Below, piece after piece: positions 1 through 14,282 of a DNA stretch of 64,000 nucleotides. The translations under genes and the position numbers were made by a program. Source of the stretch: Cloeon dipterum. Its lineage: Eukaryota; Arthropoda; Insecta; Ephemeroptera; Baetidae. Below the pieces are notes generated by a model, which saw only the letters and a list, made by a program, of their open reading frames with translations, was not told where the DNA came from and ran no database searches. The stretch covers positions 15,562,001 to 15,626,000 of the forward strand of contig NC_088786.1 of assembly GCF_949628265.1 (NCBI RefSeq). The letters run 5' to 3'. Each line of letters opens with the position of its first letter. Position 1 is the stretch's first letter.

Positions 1-3000
1 ATATTAAATATATACCTACATCGCCACAATAAAACGGGCAGCAGCAGCAGTCTCTCGTTCTCGCTCAGCCAACTCGGCGGGCAAAATGCGCGCGAGAATG
101 AATCACGCCGGTTAGAGGTGCTTCCTGATTGCGCATAGCATCTCTCGCCGCGGCTTTAGTTAGTAAATTACAGTAATCTGCGCACGAATAATTATGCTAA
201 TGCTACTCGCAACGAGCATTATCGTAATAAAATTGAGCATTCGCGCGGAGCCCATAAAATAAAATGCGAATAAGATCGCGGCTTCTTGTGGGAAAACGTG
301 ATCTGCTATTGTAGCAAATTCCTTTCATTCCTTATCCGCCCTCAATGGCGTTGCAAGCATTTGATTTAAACGCAGTATTTTGGGCTCGTTTTTTTAACTC
401 AAACCTCTGCATGTAAGATTAACATTAAAATTGTCAACTTGGATTGATGGATCTTTTTTTAATTATTGTAAAATTTATAATATAAATTGAATAATTAACA
501 TCGTAACTCCCTTTGCATTCGGGTCTGAGAGGATTGCGAAAGCTTTGCGACTCGCTATTTGCTGGTTTGCACTTTTCCAGCATGCGTTCATTAATTTCAC
601 GGGACGAAATCCTAGCGTTTCAATACAAAGACTCCGGTGCGGGGGTAGTAACACGAGCTGGCCTTTTTCTGGACTAGGCCCATGTTATTTAGACACGGAG
701 TTTTCGCGAGTTGTTCGCTATCAAAAAGGGGTACCCCATCTCGAAAAAAATTAACCGATCGAAAAAGTTTCAAACAAATTGGAAGTGTTGACACCGCAGC
801 TGCTACCATAAGAGTAATGCATACAGAAAACATAAAAAGGTTAGATCAGAAAAATTGCAAAATATTAACGTTCAAATTGCATAACTTTCTTAAGAGTGAA
901 TCAAACAATGCCAACATTAATCACGATTTATCGCATCAGCTGCCACTGCCACACATGCACAACGTCTTAGGAGGAGCAACTCGGAAGAAGTCACGTTCCT
1001 CCAATTATGCCAAGTGATAATTTTTGATAAAGATGAAATGTCGAGGTAGTGACCTAAAATTTATCTCCGCCGTAGTATTCTGAAGTCCTCGGTCAGGGCA
1101 TAGCCCAACGAAGGCGATTTACTGTTGCTAAGGCGCGCATTTCGAGCGAGTCGTGTCGCGTGGTTAAAACCAACGCGACAGTCAGTTTATGTGTTATAGT
1201 GCGATGTCAGTGACCACCCGAGATAAAAATGCGAGTATGATCAGCGCGGTTATCACAAATGCGCGCTCGTGTATTTGATATCAATTTGTGTTTGTCAGAA
1301 GATCGCAGTATTCACACACAAGGAAAGAAAAAAACAGCTGTTCAGCCCGGTGAACTTTAACATGCTGCATCTCATGCGCAGAGAGAACTTTTTCATTGCC
1401 TTGATTGATTTTCCCCGCAGCTGCTGAGCCAGATAAAATTTTAGTGTTTGTTTGTCCAGACAGAATATGAGCTTTGAACCATCAAATTATTTTGCTATGC
1501 AAGATGAAAAACTGAAAGTTAATCGTCATTGAGAATAATTGAACTTGAAAATATATAGGAATTAAAAAATTGGTTTCAATTTGTATTCGAATCGGTTTTG
1601 GAAAGGTTTGAAACCTCTTAAGTAATACTTTCTTTATTTCGTAATTCTGGTTTTCACAACGGAAGTCGAGCCACTTTGGGTAAAAAAATCGTCGGCTGGA
1701 CAGATTTTCGAAGGCCAGCTGAGGAAAAACGTGTCGATTCGACGGACCGCGTGCAAAGGCTGCGGACTCACACAATGTGCGCCTTTCAACGGTGCTGGAA
1801 ATGCAGATAAAAAAAGGCCGGTGCCGTGGTTTGATGTCGTGATGTTTAACTCTTCTTCTCATTTCTGCGACCATTTGATGTGTGACAAGAATAGATCCGC
1901 TTTTGACGGCAAAAAACGCACCCGGCTCCAGAAGCACGCACGCACACTCCGCACATACACATATATAAATTGTATCACTCGTGTTCCATTCGATGCCGCT
2001 GCGAATGCTGAATTTGCACACGCCATTGTCTTTCTGGCCGCGCGCAGATGTATTTAATACATAACAAGGCACGATGCGCGTTGAAAAATTTCATTCACAA
2101 AAATAATGTTTTATTAAAAGCTGCAGATCTGGTTGTGAGTGCCATGTAGCAGTCAGTGCTGCAGGTGGAGCCGAGAATGTGGGCATTGGCGGACGGGATT
2201 CAGCGACGGAAAAAAGAACGCGTACACGAAACCCGAGATTCTGGTGCATTTTTGGGCATGGAATTTCAATGAGTGGTTTCAGAAAAATGATTTCCTTTCT
2301 CGTTTAGTTCCTTGTCTCATATCAAGGAGGTGAATTTGCAATTGAAATTTTCCTCAGATGCGTACAAAATGTTTAGGGGAGAATTCGGCGAGAGATTACT
2401 TTTATTGTGCTCTTAAATCAACTTTGCAGCTTTCTGCTAGTCTTTTAAGTAGCCATAAAATGACAAGTTTTTTTTAACAAGAATCGACGAGGGTAAAACA
2501 AATTTGATTAGGCAAAGGAATTCCAGTTTGCAGTAGCAAGATGATATTTTTCTGCAATGAAATCGAAAATTTGATATTAATCACTATAGACGTCAATCGT
2601 GTTTTTATCCGTTTTCTAGTAGCAGAAAAAAATATCAAAACGTGTGTAAACATGTTTTGCCAGTATAGAATATGATTATTTTTATGTGCATTGTTTACTT
2701 AATAGAGAACAATTGTTTGTGTCTCGTCACATTATCTTTGATTTTTCTAATCGCTCAATTAGGTGCCAAATGCAGCGATAGAGCAAGGCAAAATATCTAG
2801 TTTTCGCAGTCTGTTTTCATAATAGACAAAAATCTTCTGCCTACGTGCTGAAAGCGTAAGATTGAAAACATTCAAATAAACAGTAAGAGAGTTCTTCAAT
2901 CAAGATGTGGCTGCTGGGTCTGAAGTCTGAGTTGAGGAACTGTCCGCTGATAAGGGAAAATGGCTTTCTGTGTGTGATGTTGTTTCACTAAGCGTGTTTC

Positions 3001-5777
3001 AGCGCTTGTGAACAACAGAGGCAGCAGAGATAAAACACAACTGGTCGCGGACGCAATGAATCAAAAATCACGGCCAAGCAAAAAGCAATAAATAAATGTC
3101 AATACTGACTTTGTTGAGAGAGGAAGGCCGATGGTTGGAAGGATCATTGGCTGTGAGGAGAGATTGGATAAGTGAATCGGCGGGCAGAAAATAATGCGCC
3201 TGGCCGATGACTGATGTTTTCTCATGACCACCAAACGTCAGTTACCGTGTACACGTACGTCTCGCTCACTCCCGGCAATTTTACTTGAAATTCAGACCTT
3301 TTTGCCTGATCTGATTTTGCCGTGAATGGAGTTGGTAAGATCATCTCCATTCTCTCGACGGCGGCCGAGAAAATAAGCCATTCTCGCCGGCTGCCTGGCA
3401 CATTTGTTTGTTTTGAATTTGCATGATGCAGCAGCTCTCCGATTTAATTGGCTGCGTGTTGTCAAGATTTTCTGCCCAGGTGGCTGTTGAAATAAGATCC
3501 GCCCGCCGCGCACACATGAAACAATAACAACATATTGCAGTTCAGCTCCTTGTGAGGTACGCTCTCTTGCTTATTTATACACACGCTCTCGCTAATGTGA
3601 ATGTGCTCTGTGGGAATAAGTGTAATGAAAAACGCTGGCTGATGCAAATTTCCAGCCACAGCAGTCGCAGCCGAGACGCACAAGTGCTGAATTAAAATGA
3701 CATGCACACAACATATTGTGTATTTGTTCTCAAACCTCGAAAAATCTAAATATGGAATTGCTCTAGTATATACCTTATTAACTTGCACCTTATTAACTTG
3801 ATTCAATTCATGTCTTAAAGCGCATTCAAATTTCATACACGAAATAAAAATGAAATATATATCGTATTTTATCTTATAAATTACGGCTCTGCGCTACGCA
3901 GCACTGACTTAATTTTTAACGCGTCATTTTAAAAGACATTAATTTAGATGAATAATCTTTCTCTTCACAAAGAAACCAACCATTTATATTTCTTGACTTC
4001 GCCAGTTGAGTAAGTTAATGTCAGTCAGTTTTGGCAGATCCATACATGAAATTTAATGGCAAACTAAGTGTTCGTCATTAGAATATTGAAGATATTTCCG
4101 TATTTATATTCAGTATTCAAACATTTTCTATTGCACTCTTAAGATTATTTTTTCAAAAATAAAAATGAAAAAAGTGTGGGAGACAGACTCAATATATATT
4201 AATTCACTAATAAATTTCGACGTTCACGTTTTTAATTTGCATTTTAGCTTCAGAGCGATATTATTGAAGTTAATTTATTTTTGTATTCGTAAGTGCTGCG
4301 TTGTTTAATGTTGCTGTGGACCTAATAGTGGACAGAAAAATATCCCTCTTTTCTACCTGGAGCGCTTGGAAACATTTTCAACGAATTTTTAAACACATGA
4401 ACCCATTAAGACTGTAGCGGTTCAGGAGCGTGGTCCTGCCCCTTTTTTTGGGAGCCAACAATCATTGTCGGCGGTTTCAATTATTGTGATTTTGCGTTTT
4501 TGTTGAATAGTAGAAAGATGATTAAAAAATAGGAATTCAGTTTTCGCCCAGCAGCCACACGGTGCTGGCACGGGTCGTTTCAGAACCCGATTCTAAGGGG
4601 TGAGTCCAACCATCAGTTAGCAAAAGAATTCCTCATTTATTTATTACTGTAAAACAATTTCAGTTCTGGTGAATGATCAGTGTCCGATTGGATTTCAAAT
4701 ATAAACCATTCCATCAAAAAACTTCTTCATTAGAATTCATGGGTCTTCGTTATTTCTACCCTTCTCTCTTCCCCAAAACAATAAAACCTAAATTAGATAA
4801 AAAAATCAAACTAATAAAAGAATCTTGGGCAGTGCCATCTGCATTGCTAATACAAGGGCACAAACTGACAAGACTAACCTTGCATCATGGTTTGACAAAA
4901 ATAAAACTCTGTTCAGAAATATACTTCTGCATGAAATGCTAAATTGCTAAATGGGACTAGTTTAAAAATTTCACGAATAATTCGTTCAACCAAAATTCTG
5001 TTCACAAGACCGCAGTGCCAATCCATAATTTAGGGTATTATAAAAGATTTGACTGTGAGCAGAAATGGGGTTGGCTGGCATGATGTCATAAAACATGGAG
5101 AGAGTATATAGAATTTAGGAGAGAACACTCGTCATAAATTTGTTAATGCACGCGTATCCGAGCTGAAAATATAGCTTTTATTGCCCCAATTAATTTGGCA
5201 CTCACATCTCAATTTGAGCCTGGTCTCAATTTTAGCACCACAGCAGCGCAAAATTTTACAACTTAACAACATTATTTATGTAAATCCGCGGTGTCCGCGT
5301 GCACGAGCGGATCGTGCATGAGCCGTTGAAAAAGTGCGATGAAAATGGCCACAGGTCATTCACTCACTTAATGCCCAAGTGCGGAGAGCGATCCTCGGCT
5401 TTTAAAAAATTGAAATCGCCCATTAAATTAATTGTGCAGGGGGGCAATAAAAGTTGAGAGGGCAGCAGAACAAGAACTCCATAAGCGGCCATTTATTTGT
5501 TTACGAGATGTTTGCCACTTTCAGGTTTTTTACCCGACTCCCTTAGGTGGGATAATATAACAACCGTTTTCTGCACGAGAATGTTCAAAGTAGCTTGGTT
5601 TTATCTCTCTCCTCGCTCAGCGTGTTGTTGCTGCGTGAAATGATCGTGTTATGATTTTGTATGCAAGGTGCACAGTAGCTAACTGCCATAATAAAGTTCC
5701 GGCGCCAAACTGACGCGTGCTATTGGCCACTTAAATATTTCGCGTGAAGCCTCGAGCAATTATTTAATTCACCTCGT

Positions 5778-5852
<75 letters not shown>

Positions 5853-7510
5853 AAGTTGGACTTGCTTCTCTCTCTCTCTCTCTCGCTCTCCAATCTTACA
5901 GTTTTCCCCCATGTTTCTCGCAAGTTACGAACGTGCGCTCTACGAAACAGACACAATAGCATTTTTGCCGCGTTATTAAAATGAAATTTCCAATTCGAGA
6001 TGATCATTTTGGTCTCTGTTTCTACACTAATGGCCTGTCCAGCGGCAGCTAATGTGCAGAAATCGGCACTCTCCGGCAGGCCGCGAACACGCGGACCTTT
6101 TTACTTTCGCCCGAGGGGACCATAATGAGAGATGTATAAGAGTGTCTACATAATAACGTTCTAGCCGGTTGTATGAGTGAGTGTGTGTGTATAAAATATG
6201 CCAACCGCTTCGAATGCGTTTAAAAATATAATACTAATAAAACATGTTTGTGTGTGTGTGTATATATAGGGTGGCGCCTGTGACGTGCTTGGCGCGACCG
6301 GCGAATTTTGAAATCGCAATCGCTATGCGTCCAATCAGGAAGCACTCTTGTGGGTCACCTCGTAATCAGGTTGTTGACCCCTTTTCCATAATTAAGGCTG
6401 GGTCGAGGCGAATTCGGTTTTTGTCTTTCGGCGCTCAGCAGGGGTAATACTTTCTACTTATTGTTAGACACACTCGTATGTCTTGAAAATTCATTGAGAT
6501 AAGAATTTTAGAAGGAAGCGATTCCTTTTGCTTTGTGAGTTTTGAAAAAAAAACTTAATGCCTACTTAAAAACCATATACTCAAATCAAACAAAATCGTA
6601 TAACTAATTATTATAATAAATAAATTTATAGACCCTTGACAAGTCATATAATATGTGATAATAATTGTATTTTATTAGTGAGAATAAACATCAAATACAG
6701 TAGTACTAATTATTAGTTTTATTTTATTTGCATTTTTAACACACTACGAGCTTAAAAAATGTGCTCGCCTACCAAATGCAGCACTTTAAAGCCGCAAGGC
6801 AAATTTTGAACTCTATGTGGAACAGACCAAAAGTTAACATTTGGACATTTTCAAGTGCCGAGCAGTAGAAGATTCATCTTAACGGTTCGTATAAAACTCC
6901 TTTAATCACCCTCAGGAGGAATATCTTCATGAAAATGCAGCGGAGGCGCGGATTTCGCTGAACATTATTTTCTCACACATAATGGGGAGGGAGTTGAAAG
7001 CGAACATTATGGGGAAAATAAAAACAACGCTTTAGCCTACCTGACGCGGGAGCGGATTTTATAGTATAGTCAATATATTTGTAACCTACATATTTTCCTG
7101 AAATTCTATCAATAAGAAAGGCTCTCTTTAAAAAAGAAAGGCAATAAAGTAAATATAAAAAAGGTTTCAATTAGGGTCTAGTACAGGCTTTCCAGCATTT
7201 TAAGAAATAGTGATTTCTACATAGTATTACACAGTAAATTAAAAATGTATGGCTAAACATAGTAAATATTTTGGATTGCGCAATTTTTTAGTAAGTTATT
7301 AATTGGTCTCAGCATGAAATAAATTTTAATCAGTCCAAATTGATATGCTTCCCAGAACAACTTGACAATTGCGCAAAGAACCTATAAATTATGTCGAGGG
7401 TGCGTTGTCAGTTTTCCCTCCACCCCAAATGCTACTTTCCTGTTCACCAATGAGCATGCCCTTTAGGTAACAGGGTAGAATAAGAGAGGTGTCTTTTGTG
7501 CGTCAGCTAG
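1..7510. other. gene-empty AT-rich region
   Basis: I see no supportable coding exon on either strand. Open frames are short, lack family resemblance and are not bounded by matching splice sites in a consistent chain. The stretch contains a large GA/CT microsatellite pair near 5.8 kb, short TG runs near 6.18 and 6.25 kb, and GC-richer patches near 1.1-1.3 and 1.7-2.0 kb. It could be distal regulatory or intronic DNA of dpp, which begins downstream on the plus strand, but that is inference only. Confidence 0.5.
5779..5884. repeat. GA/TC inverted microsatellite pair
   Basis: An uninterrupted GA run covers 5779-5850 (about 36 units). After a short spacer it is followed by a TC run at about 5867-5884. 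The two runs are complementary on the same strand, so the region can fold back. GA repeats can also act as GAGA-factor-type binding sites in insects, but nothing here shows that they do. Confidence 0.95.
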
Positions 7511-7665
7511 CTATATAGAGGTATGGGTCGGACCGCTGCGGTTCACTCGACTGGCTGCCAGCGCGCTACATCCCTCCTACTCCAGTCAGTCTCCAAGCTC
7601 TCTCGCAGCGGCCAGTCTGTCAGTGTTGTCGGCGCAACGCCCAGTGGCGTGTCGGTTCGCAAGAA
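7511..7665 (+). promoter_or_regulatory. candidate TATA promoter and noncoding 5' exon
   Basis: A TATA-like element (CTATATAGAG, 7511-7520) lies 33 bases upstream of a TCA initiator-like A at 7545. It is followed by a GC-richer stretch ending in a good splice donor, GTAAG, at 7666-7670. No protein frame is evident in 7545-7665. The nearest downstream plus-strand gene is dpp, whose first coding exon has a splice acceptor (AG at 17541-17542) 13 bases before its ATG, so dpp needs at least one upstream noncoding exon. Linking the two is inference; it would imply a first intron of about 9.9 kb. No downstream promoter element is visible. Confidence 0.35.
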
Positions 7666-10600
7666 GTAAGCTCTCACCCTGGTGTCCCTGCCCGCTCGGC
7701 TTGCTTTGAGACGGGTGCCCGCCATGTGGTGACCCATGTGCGCGTGTGTCGACCTTTGATGGTGCCAGTGTCATGTGTCATGTGCAGGATATTGCTGATT
7801 GTCCACCCATCGACTAGTTTGACTGACTTGGAGGAGGAGATGGTCGCTGTTTGCTCCTTAAAACACAACAAGGTCCATCATTTGTATTTGCAAGGTAGGA
7901 TTGTTTAAGGAACAAGTATTCTAATCTTGTAGATATCGGTTCGAGTCAAAACTTTCCAACACGCGCGGGAAAATTGCGTCAAATCGGTTTGCGTGCCGCG
8001 CGAAACGTGGTGCAGTAATTGTGCTCGCACTCTTGACCTTTGATGACGGATAGAAGCCCCCACGGCTGCTCGCCAAAGATTTTAATTGAAACGGAACAGA
8101 GAGACTCAAACTTAAGCTAAATTTTATAGGTCGGTGGTAGATTGAGCTTAATAATAAAATAACAATAGCTATTTTGGATAAAATTTACAGTGTTTGATAG
8201 CTATGTAGTATATATATAGGTAAAGCAAATAAAAAGATCGACTCCCACAGCCGAAAATTGATAAAAAAAAAATCAATTCAGTTAATTCTTTACCGATCCC
8301 AATGCATGGTATACAAATATTAAAAATATCACAAAATCAAAGCCACGAAACGTCACTTAAATAATGTCTTTCCTGGAATCAGGAAATTCCGGTTTGGTGT
8401 TACCCACAAAATTTCCCGTCTTACTTCGGAAAATTCAAATAAATTTCTCCGTAACGGTGAATAATAATTCAGATTAAATAATGGGAAATGAGACAAAATG
8501 ATGTTCTGGAAAAAAATCAAGAGAAATTGACCGTTTCCCACTCCTGCGTAAAAATCCCCAACGCTTTTTCAATTATTTTTCAATTCAACGCCCGCGATAT
8601 GTTCCACTAATGAAAACCGCGACGAATAGTGGAGACTGTCGTCTGCATTGGATTGATTCCCTCCTTGATCTTCTGCCCATAACTAGTAAAAGAATTATTC
8701 AATAAAAGGAGCAGAAGAATGTGTTTTCAACACACCTTGCAGGGAATGCGAGAAATCTTGAATTCCTGAATAATAAGGCGCGGAGTACTAATTTCGTAAT
8801 AAATAAAAGAGCTGCATTTTCATCGTGCTGCAAAATCAAAATATTTCCATTCCATTTTGTCATCAGAACCGTAAATGTGACCTTGACCTTTGGCCTAAAA
8901 CACCGCCATCTTAGAGAAGTGGCAAATGGTTCCGAAGATTGCATATTTAATTAAGATTTTAAAACCCCATTTAATAAATAGTTTTCTTTAAAAAAAAAAA
9001 TAAAATAAAAAACTCTACCGGAACGATCAAAGAAACAAGATAGGAAAAACAAAGTGCATGGAAGACCCTTATTGTTGTTACATTAAAGTAGAAGTCTAAC
9101 GTAATCCACAAACGCGTGGCGAGTGGAAAAATTGGTCGGTTGGTTTAACTTGGTAAGCTCAGCCGGCAGCAGTCTCTTCTTCCACTAAATCTGTTATTTC
9201 TGTAAGGTTTCTTCAGAAAGGTGTGGCAAATAAACGTTATAAGTAGCCTTCTGCCTCTTCTCCCGAAGTGGAAATATTTTTCTTGACTCTTTCTCTCTGC
9301 GCGCCATCGCATATAAGTATGTATCAGCAGCGTCCAAGCATATATAAAACAATATTACAGTTTATGGGCGAGGCCTCGAGAGCAAATTAAACACATTCAC
9401 ACAGACACAATCTCACGGCCCTCGTTAATTATGCAAACTAGGAAAACCATGGCGGACACAAAATCTGGTCGGGGCCCGCTCAACGCCGCGAAAACAAATT
9501 CCAACGCTTAATAGAAAACACACCTGTTACCACCAGTATACGATTGTCCTAATCCGCTAATAGCGGAGAGACGCAGACAGAGAGAAGAGAAAGAAAAAAG
9601 CGCATTATCACGCTCCCAGCTCACAGGTGAACAAATACACGTCTCTTGACTCGCGTGCTGTGACAAGGGCGGTGACAAAATAATCGCGAGCAAAGCATAA
9701 ATTGAACAACAGGAGCGCAGCGAGCTGTCTTTGGAAGTTAAAGCGCGCAGTCTGTGGCCTTTTTCGGAGGACAACAGCAGCGGTCGTGGCACGCGAGAGC
9801 GTGGTGTTGCTGCCACTGCTGCTCTGTGAGGCAGACTGCGTGGCGCATTCATTCTTAAGTGCACACATACGATTGTGCCGATGGACCTTACGCATCTGCT
9901 CTATTGTGGAGATTATCTGCCGCCGTGCATCTCCTATCCCTGATGATGCTGCAGCAGCCCGGCCGCATGCAACCTGCGCTGCAGATCCACTTTTTATGGC
10001 TTAATCTGCTCCCTGATTGTGGGTACAGCGCGTATAGGCTTCCGCAGCAAATTCTGTCCGTCGCAGATTCCTTGCTTGTATGTTTACCTTTCGGTGAGCA
10101 TGACCAGATGCTGCAAGTTTGTCTCACAACGAGATTCTGTCGTGATGACGAATTGCTTCTGCGAAAACTGCGTGATTCAATGAAATTCTCGTTTGATATG
10201 CCCGTCACGTTTCTGCACGTGACCTGCGGAGGAGCAAGCCTCTTAATGCGAGAGCTTAATTATCTTAATAGCGTAGGATTTTTGGCGCCAAGTCCATTTT
10301 GAGCAAACTATTAGCCACGACAGACAGGGATCGGCTCATTTTTAGCAATTTCTAGTCCACTGCGGAGAAATGTTTGTGCTCTCTTCGCGCTGCCTTGACA
10401 TTCCCTCCGATTTTTATACGCTTATGCTGATGTGTACGAAAATACTGACATTCTGTCTGTCTCTCTCGTTGCTCATGAACCCCTCTTTTAATCAGGTTTG
10501 TTAGAGAACTCGCAGAAAGTGGTCACATAAGAAAAGGTACCGGCTACCTTTTTCGTTCCCCCGAAATCAAGTGCCTTTTATTGCGAGGGTTTTACGAGCT

Positions 10601-13100
10601 TGCGCTGAACATGTTTTCGCATGAGAGTTTTCTCTCCTCGGCGGCAATTTTGTTCAGCGCTCCTGGCAGCTTGGGCCGCTCTCGACAAGTCGACAAAGGG
10701 CCTCGCTGCGAATGTGGTCACTTAGGTCAAATTTACTGACGTCAAGTGCCAAAAAACAAACTAAACATACAGCTAAGCAGCCTTTCAAGCATAATGCTCA
10801 TGACGAGAATGTATCGACAGGCAGAGTTAATTTTCTCTTAATTTTAATTAAGTTCGAGGAAACTGTTGAAAATTGCTTCTGCAGAATTGGACGACGTGGG
10901 TAAATTGTTTGTTTGTCTTCGAAGAGACAAACCAATAATTAGCGACCGGCGGCAGAACAATAAAATTCCTGGCCCGAGGCGTGCGTTTGAGATCGGTTTA
11001 CAGCCCCCGCGTGGAATATGCACTCAAGTCCGCTTGGATTGCGAAATGCGTAATGCACTTTTACTTCTCAGAACCACGCGCACATCCACGTTTCAATTTG
11101 AAGAGCACCTTTTCTCCACCGCTAAAAGCTGCTGCACACAACTTGTCACAAAGATGATCTCTCTTTTCTGCCTCCAACGTAAAATATTAATTTATCCGTT
11201 TTTGCGTGCGCGCTATGCAAAACCAATTTCACTTTCCAGCAGGTTTCAGTGTCATAAATCATCCTAAAAACTGGCACTGGTTTCTAAATATTAAAATGTA
11301 TCCTAATTAGCGTAATTGCCTTCAATTTTGAGGCATAATCGAACGCCTGCCCGGCGTTTAACGCGCGCACTGCAAATAGAATTGTAAATGAGCTGTTGTT
11401 CAAAATATCAGCGATCATAATTTAAGAGCCGCGGGCGCAGCAGATCCTGTAGCCCCAGAAGCGTGCGCCAGGTAAACACATCCTCGTTTCCCTCCCACCG
11501 AACCGCGGTGACATTAATTTGCATTTGACAGAACTTTCCAAACGCAGCGCTCGCCTCCGCTGCCGCCGGGACGGATTTTCAGGAAACCGAACCTTTTTCC
11601 AGCTGAAGGAGATAATATTTTGTGTGTCTGCCCGCGCCGCGCACAGTGGTGAGAGAGCAGAAGAGAGTTCTTCGGAGCGCATTTGAACTTATTACATAAC
11701 ACGCCCTGGGCGCTGCATATGGGGATATAAAATTACCTTTTTAAAGGCTGTGCCGTGGTTGTGTGGTAATTCCGTGTAAGAGCCCAGGCCCGACGCACAC
11801 CAAGTATATTTAGCGTCCGCACTCACTCAGCTAGCCGTCATTATTATATCTTCTTTTTAGCCACCTTTATGGGGGCCTGAAAGCATCACCAAATTATATG
11901 TTGTACTCTCCGCGCGGCAGCTCCATTTTTTCTCCAGTTCCGACGTCTGATATAGTCCTCGCCTCTATCCAGCAGACACACATATTCTCCAGCAGCAGCC
12001 TTGTCATTATTAAAGCGCGGCTTTGTAGGCTTTCATCTCTAAATATTAAATTCTGCACCTCCTCCGCTCGCGGGACACAGACCTCCCGTATTTAAAACTC
12101 GCAACGCTGCAATTTTCTCAGCGCCGCTTTTTTGCCAGCTGTAATTAAATTGTCTGCTTAATGTTTTTAACGCGAACCGCGCGCTGCGGTTTTGATTTTT
12201 GCGTCAATTCGGCGGACGGAAATCGCCCTCGCCTCCTTCCACGAACGCGACCACCAGATTTTCCGATTTGAGTCTTCTCCGAACGTCGCCGTTCTAATGT
12301 CTCTTATAACTCACTTCTTGATCTCGGCACGGGTCGCTTGTTCAGGCCTAAAACTTGTTAAGGCAGCGTTGGTGGCGAGTGATTATTTTACTGCTGCAAG
12401 AAACTTTTGATTACAAACGGTTATTAAATTTCATTATGACAAAACTTTTAACTTTTCTCGTGCCTATCGGAATTCTTCAACACATACATAAGTCAATAAA
12501 ATTGTTGGAAATCGATAAAGAAGGGAAAAGGGACCAAGAATTCCATTACAACATCCGATTGTTTCGTCAGCCGCCAAGTTCAAACAACCCTCAATCGCAC
12601 TGTGTACCTAAAAATAAAAATCGTTCACGCAGAAGCTTTCCAGAGTGAGCACCTCAATCTCCATCACTGATCTGACAGATATCCAAAACTGATTTTGCGC
12701 ACGTATCGCAAGAGCAGCCGTGGAATGTAAATTCGCCTGCTCCTGCGAGCCGTGATATGTAATTTGGCGGCGGAACCTTGGGCCCGATTTGGCATACCTC
12801 TATAAAGCTGCTGCTGCCCGGTGTGCTGGCTCTCTCTATACAACACACAGTTGTTCTCTTTCAAGCCTCCTTAATGTGTATTAAATATCAATACACGGGC
12901 GGGCAGGCAAAAATTACACGTCCACGTCCCAACATAAAGAATTCACGATGAGATGCTGATAAATTTATTATAAAAAATTGCACGCCAAGCCAACCAGGTG
13001 TGCTTCGGTGCGCCAAGTTAAAAAGGATACACAAGAAGAAGAAGAAGAAGCAGTTTCGCTGCTCATTTTTCTCTTTCGCTTCATAATGTATCGTGGGCAC

Positions 13101-13101
<1 letters not shown>

Positions 13102-13141
<40 letters not shown>
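13102..13141. repeat. (TC)n microsatellite
   Basis: An uninterrupted TC dinucleotide run of about 20 units. It makes serine/leucine-rich spurious open frames on the plus strand and Arg/Glu runs on the minus strand, none of which looks like a gene. Confidence 0.95.
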
Positions 13142-13146
<5 letters not shown>

Positions 13147-14190
13147 TGGAAAACGCGAGTTTAGTTTACGAAGTGGGGAACGCAGTGTCTTTATCATCAT
13201 CACCGTGCGCGCGTGTGTGTGTCTGTACGAAAATGGGGGTTAGTGGGGGAATATCTGCAGCATCATTTATTTATCTGCGCGCACACACATGTACATTCGC
13301 TCAGCACACTCGGAATAAATAACTTGACATCGACCTCTTCTCTCTCGTGTTAGTTAGAAGATCTCTTCTTGCACACCTGTTTGAGCGAATATATACGCGC
13401 TGCTGGTTTAACGTGCGCACTCACACACTCACTCGACGTCTCACGCGCACATATATACGTTTGAGAATAATAGTCGCTGAATAACCATTTTTATCCATGC
13501 GCGCGATTCAGTGTCCCGTTTCTCTTAATTTTTCACCGCAATTTATGCTGACGGGCTGCATTTTTCCCATTTGATGTGACTACGTAGGGAAGCGCGCCGG
13601 CTGCTGCGCCGAGGCAGATACAGGAAATGCGACGGCTCGATTTTTCCTTGTTATTCTTCTTTCTATCAAAAACACACGTCCGATAGAATATTAATAATGC
13701 TTGGCTGGCTCATTAAATTGCGTATTAATTACGCAGCGAGTTGTGTCGCTGTTGATAATTACGTGCGTGTGCAAACGCGGGGACAAACAGAAAGAGATAT
13801 GAATAAATTTTATATAAGCAGCACGCCGAGCGAGAGATGTGTATCGAGAGCGTAATGGAGCGCGATAGGTGCCGCTGGAGACAGGTTTGCTATTCCCCCG
13901 CGAGACAATCTCGATGCGTTCATTAGTGTGTGTGTATGAGAGGAGCATAATTAGCTGCGACTGCAAAGGTTAAATTGCGAGCGATGTTGAAAGTGAGAGG
14001 CCAGGGAAAATTTCCTATCCGTTTGCGGTCATTCCGCAGGATGTGACACTTCTAATTGTAAGCACCGGGTATGAAATACTGACCATTTCAAAGAGTGGTC
14101 CACATTTCTGTGATTAGAGCCTTTTTGTGATGCTGCAATGAATATGTAAATATCTGATGAAGTAAATGACATTTTACAGACTTTTGTCTC

Positions 14191-14192
<2 letters not shown>

Positions 14193-14279
<87 letters not shown>
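14193..14279. repeat. (GT)n microsatellite
   Basis: A pure GT/TG dinucleotide run of about 87 bases, the longest microsatellite in the window. It sits between gene-empty flanks and has no evident coding context. Confidence 0.95.

Positions 14280-14282
<3 letters not shown>

Noticed and set aside
1482..2072. 196-codon minus-strand frame
   Set aside because: No domain, strongly AT-biased C-terminal part, and an overlapping plus-strand frame of similar quality.
5720..6007. frame with a long Ser-Leu repeat
   Set aside because: Produced entirely by the GA/TC microsatellite.
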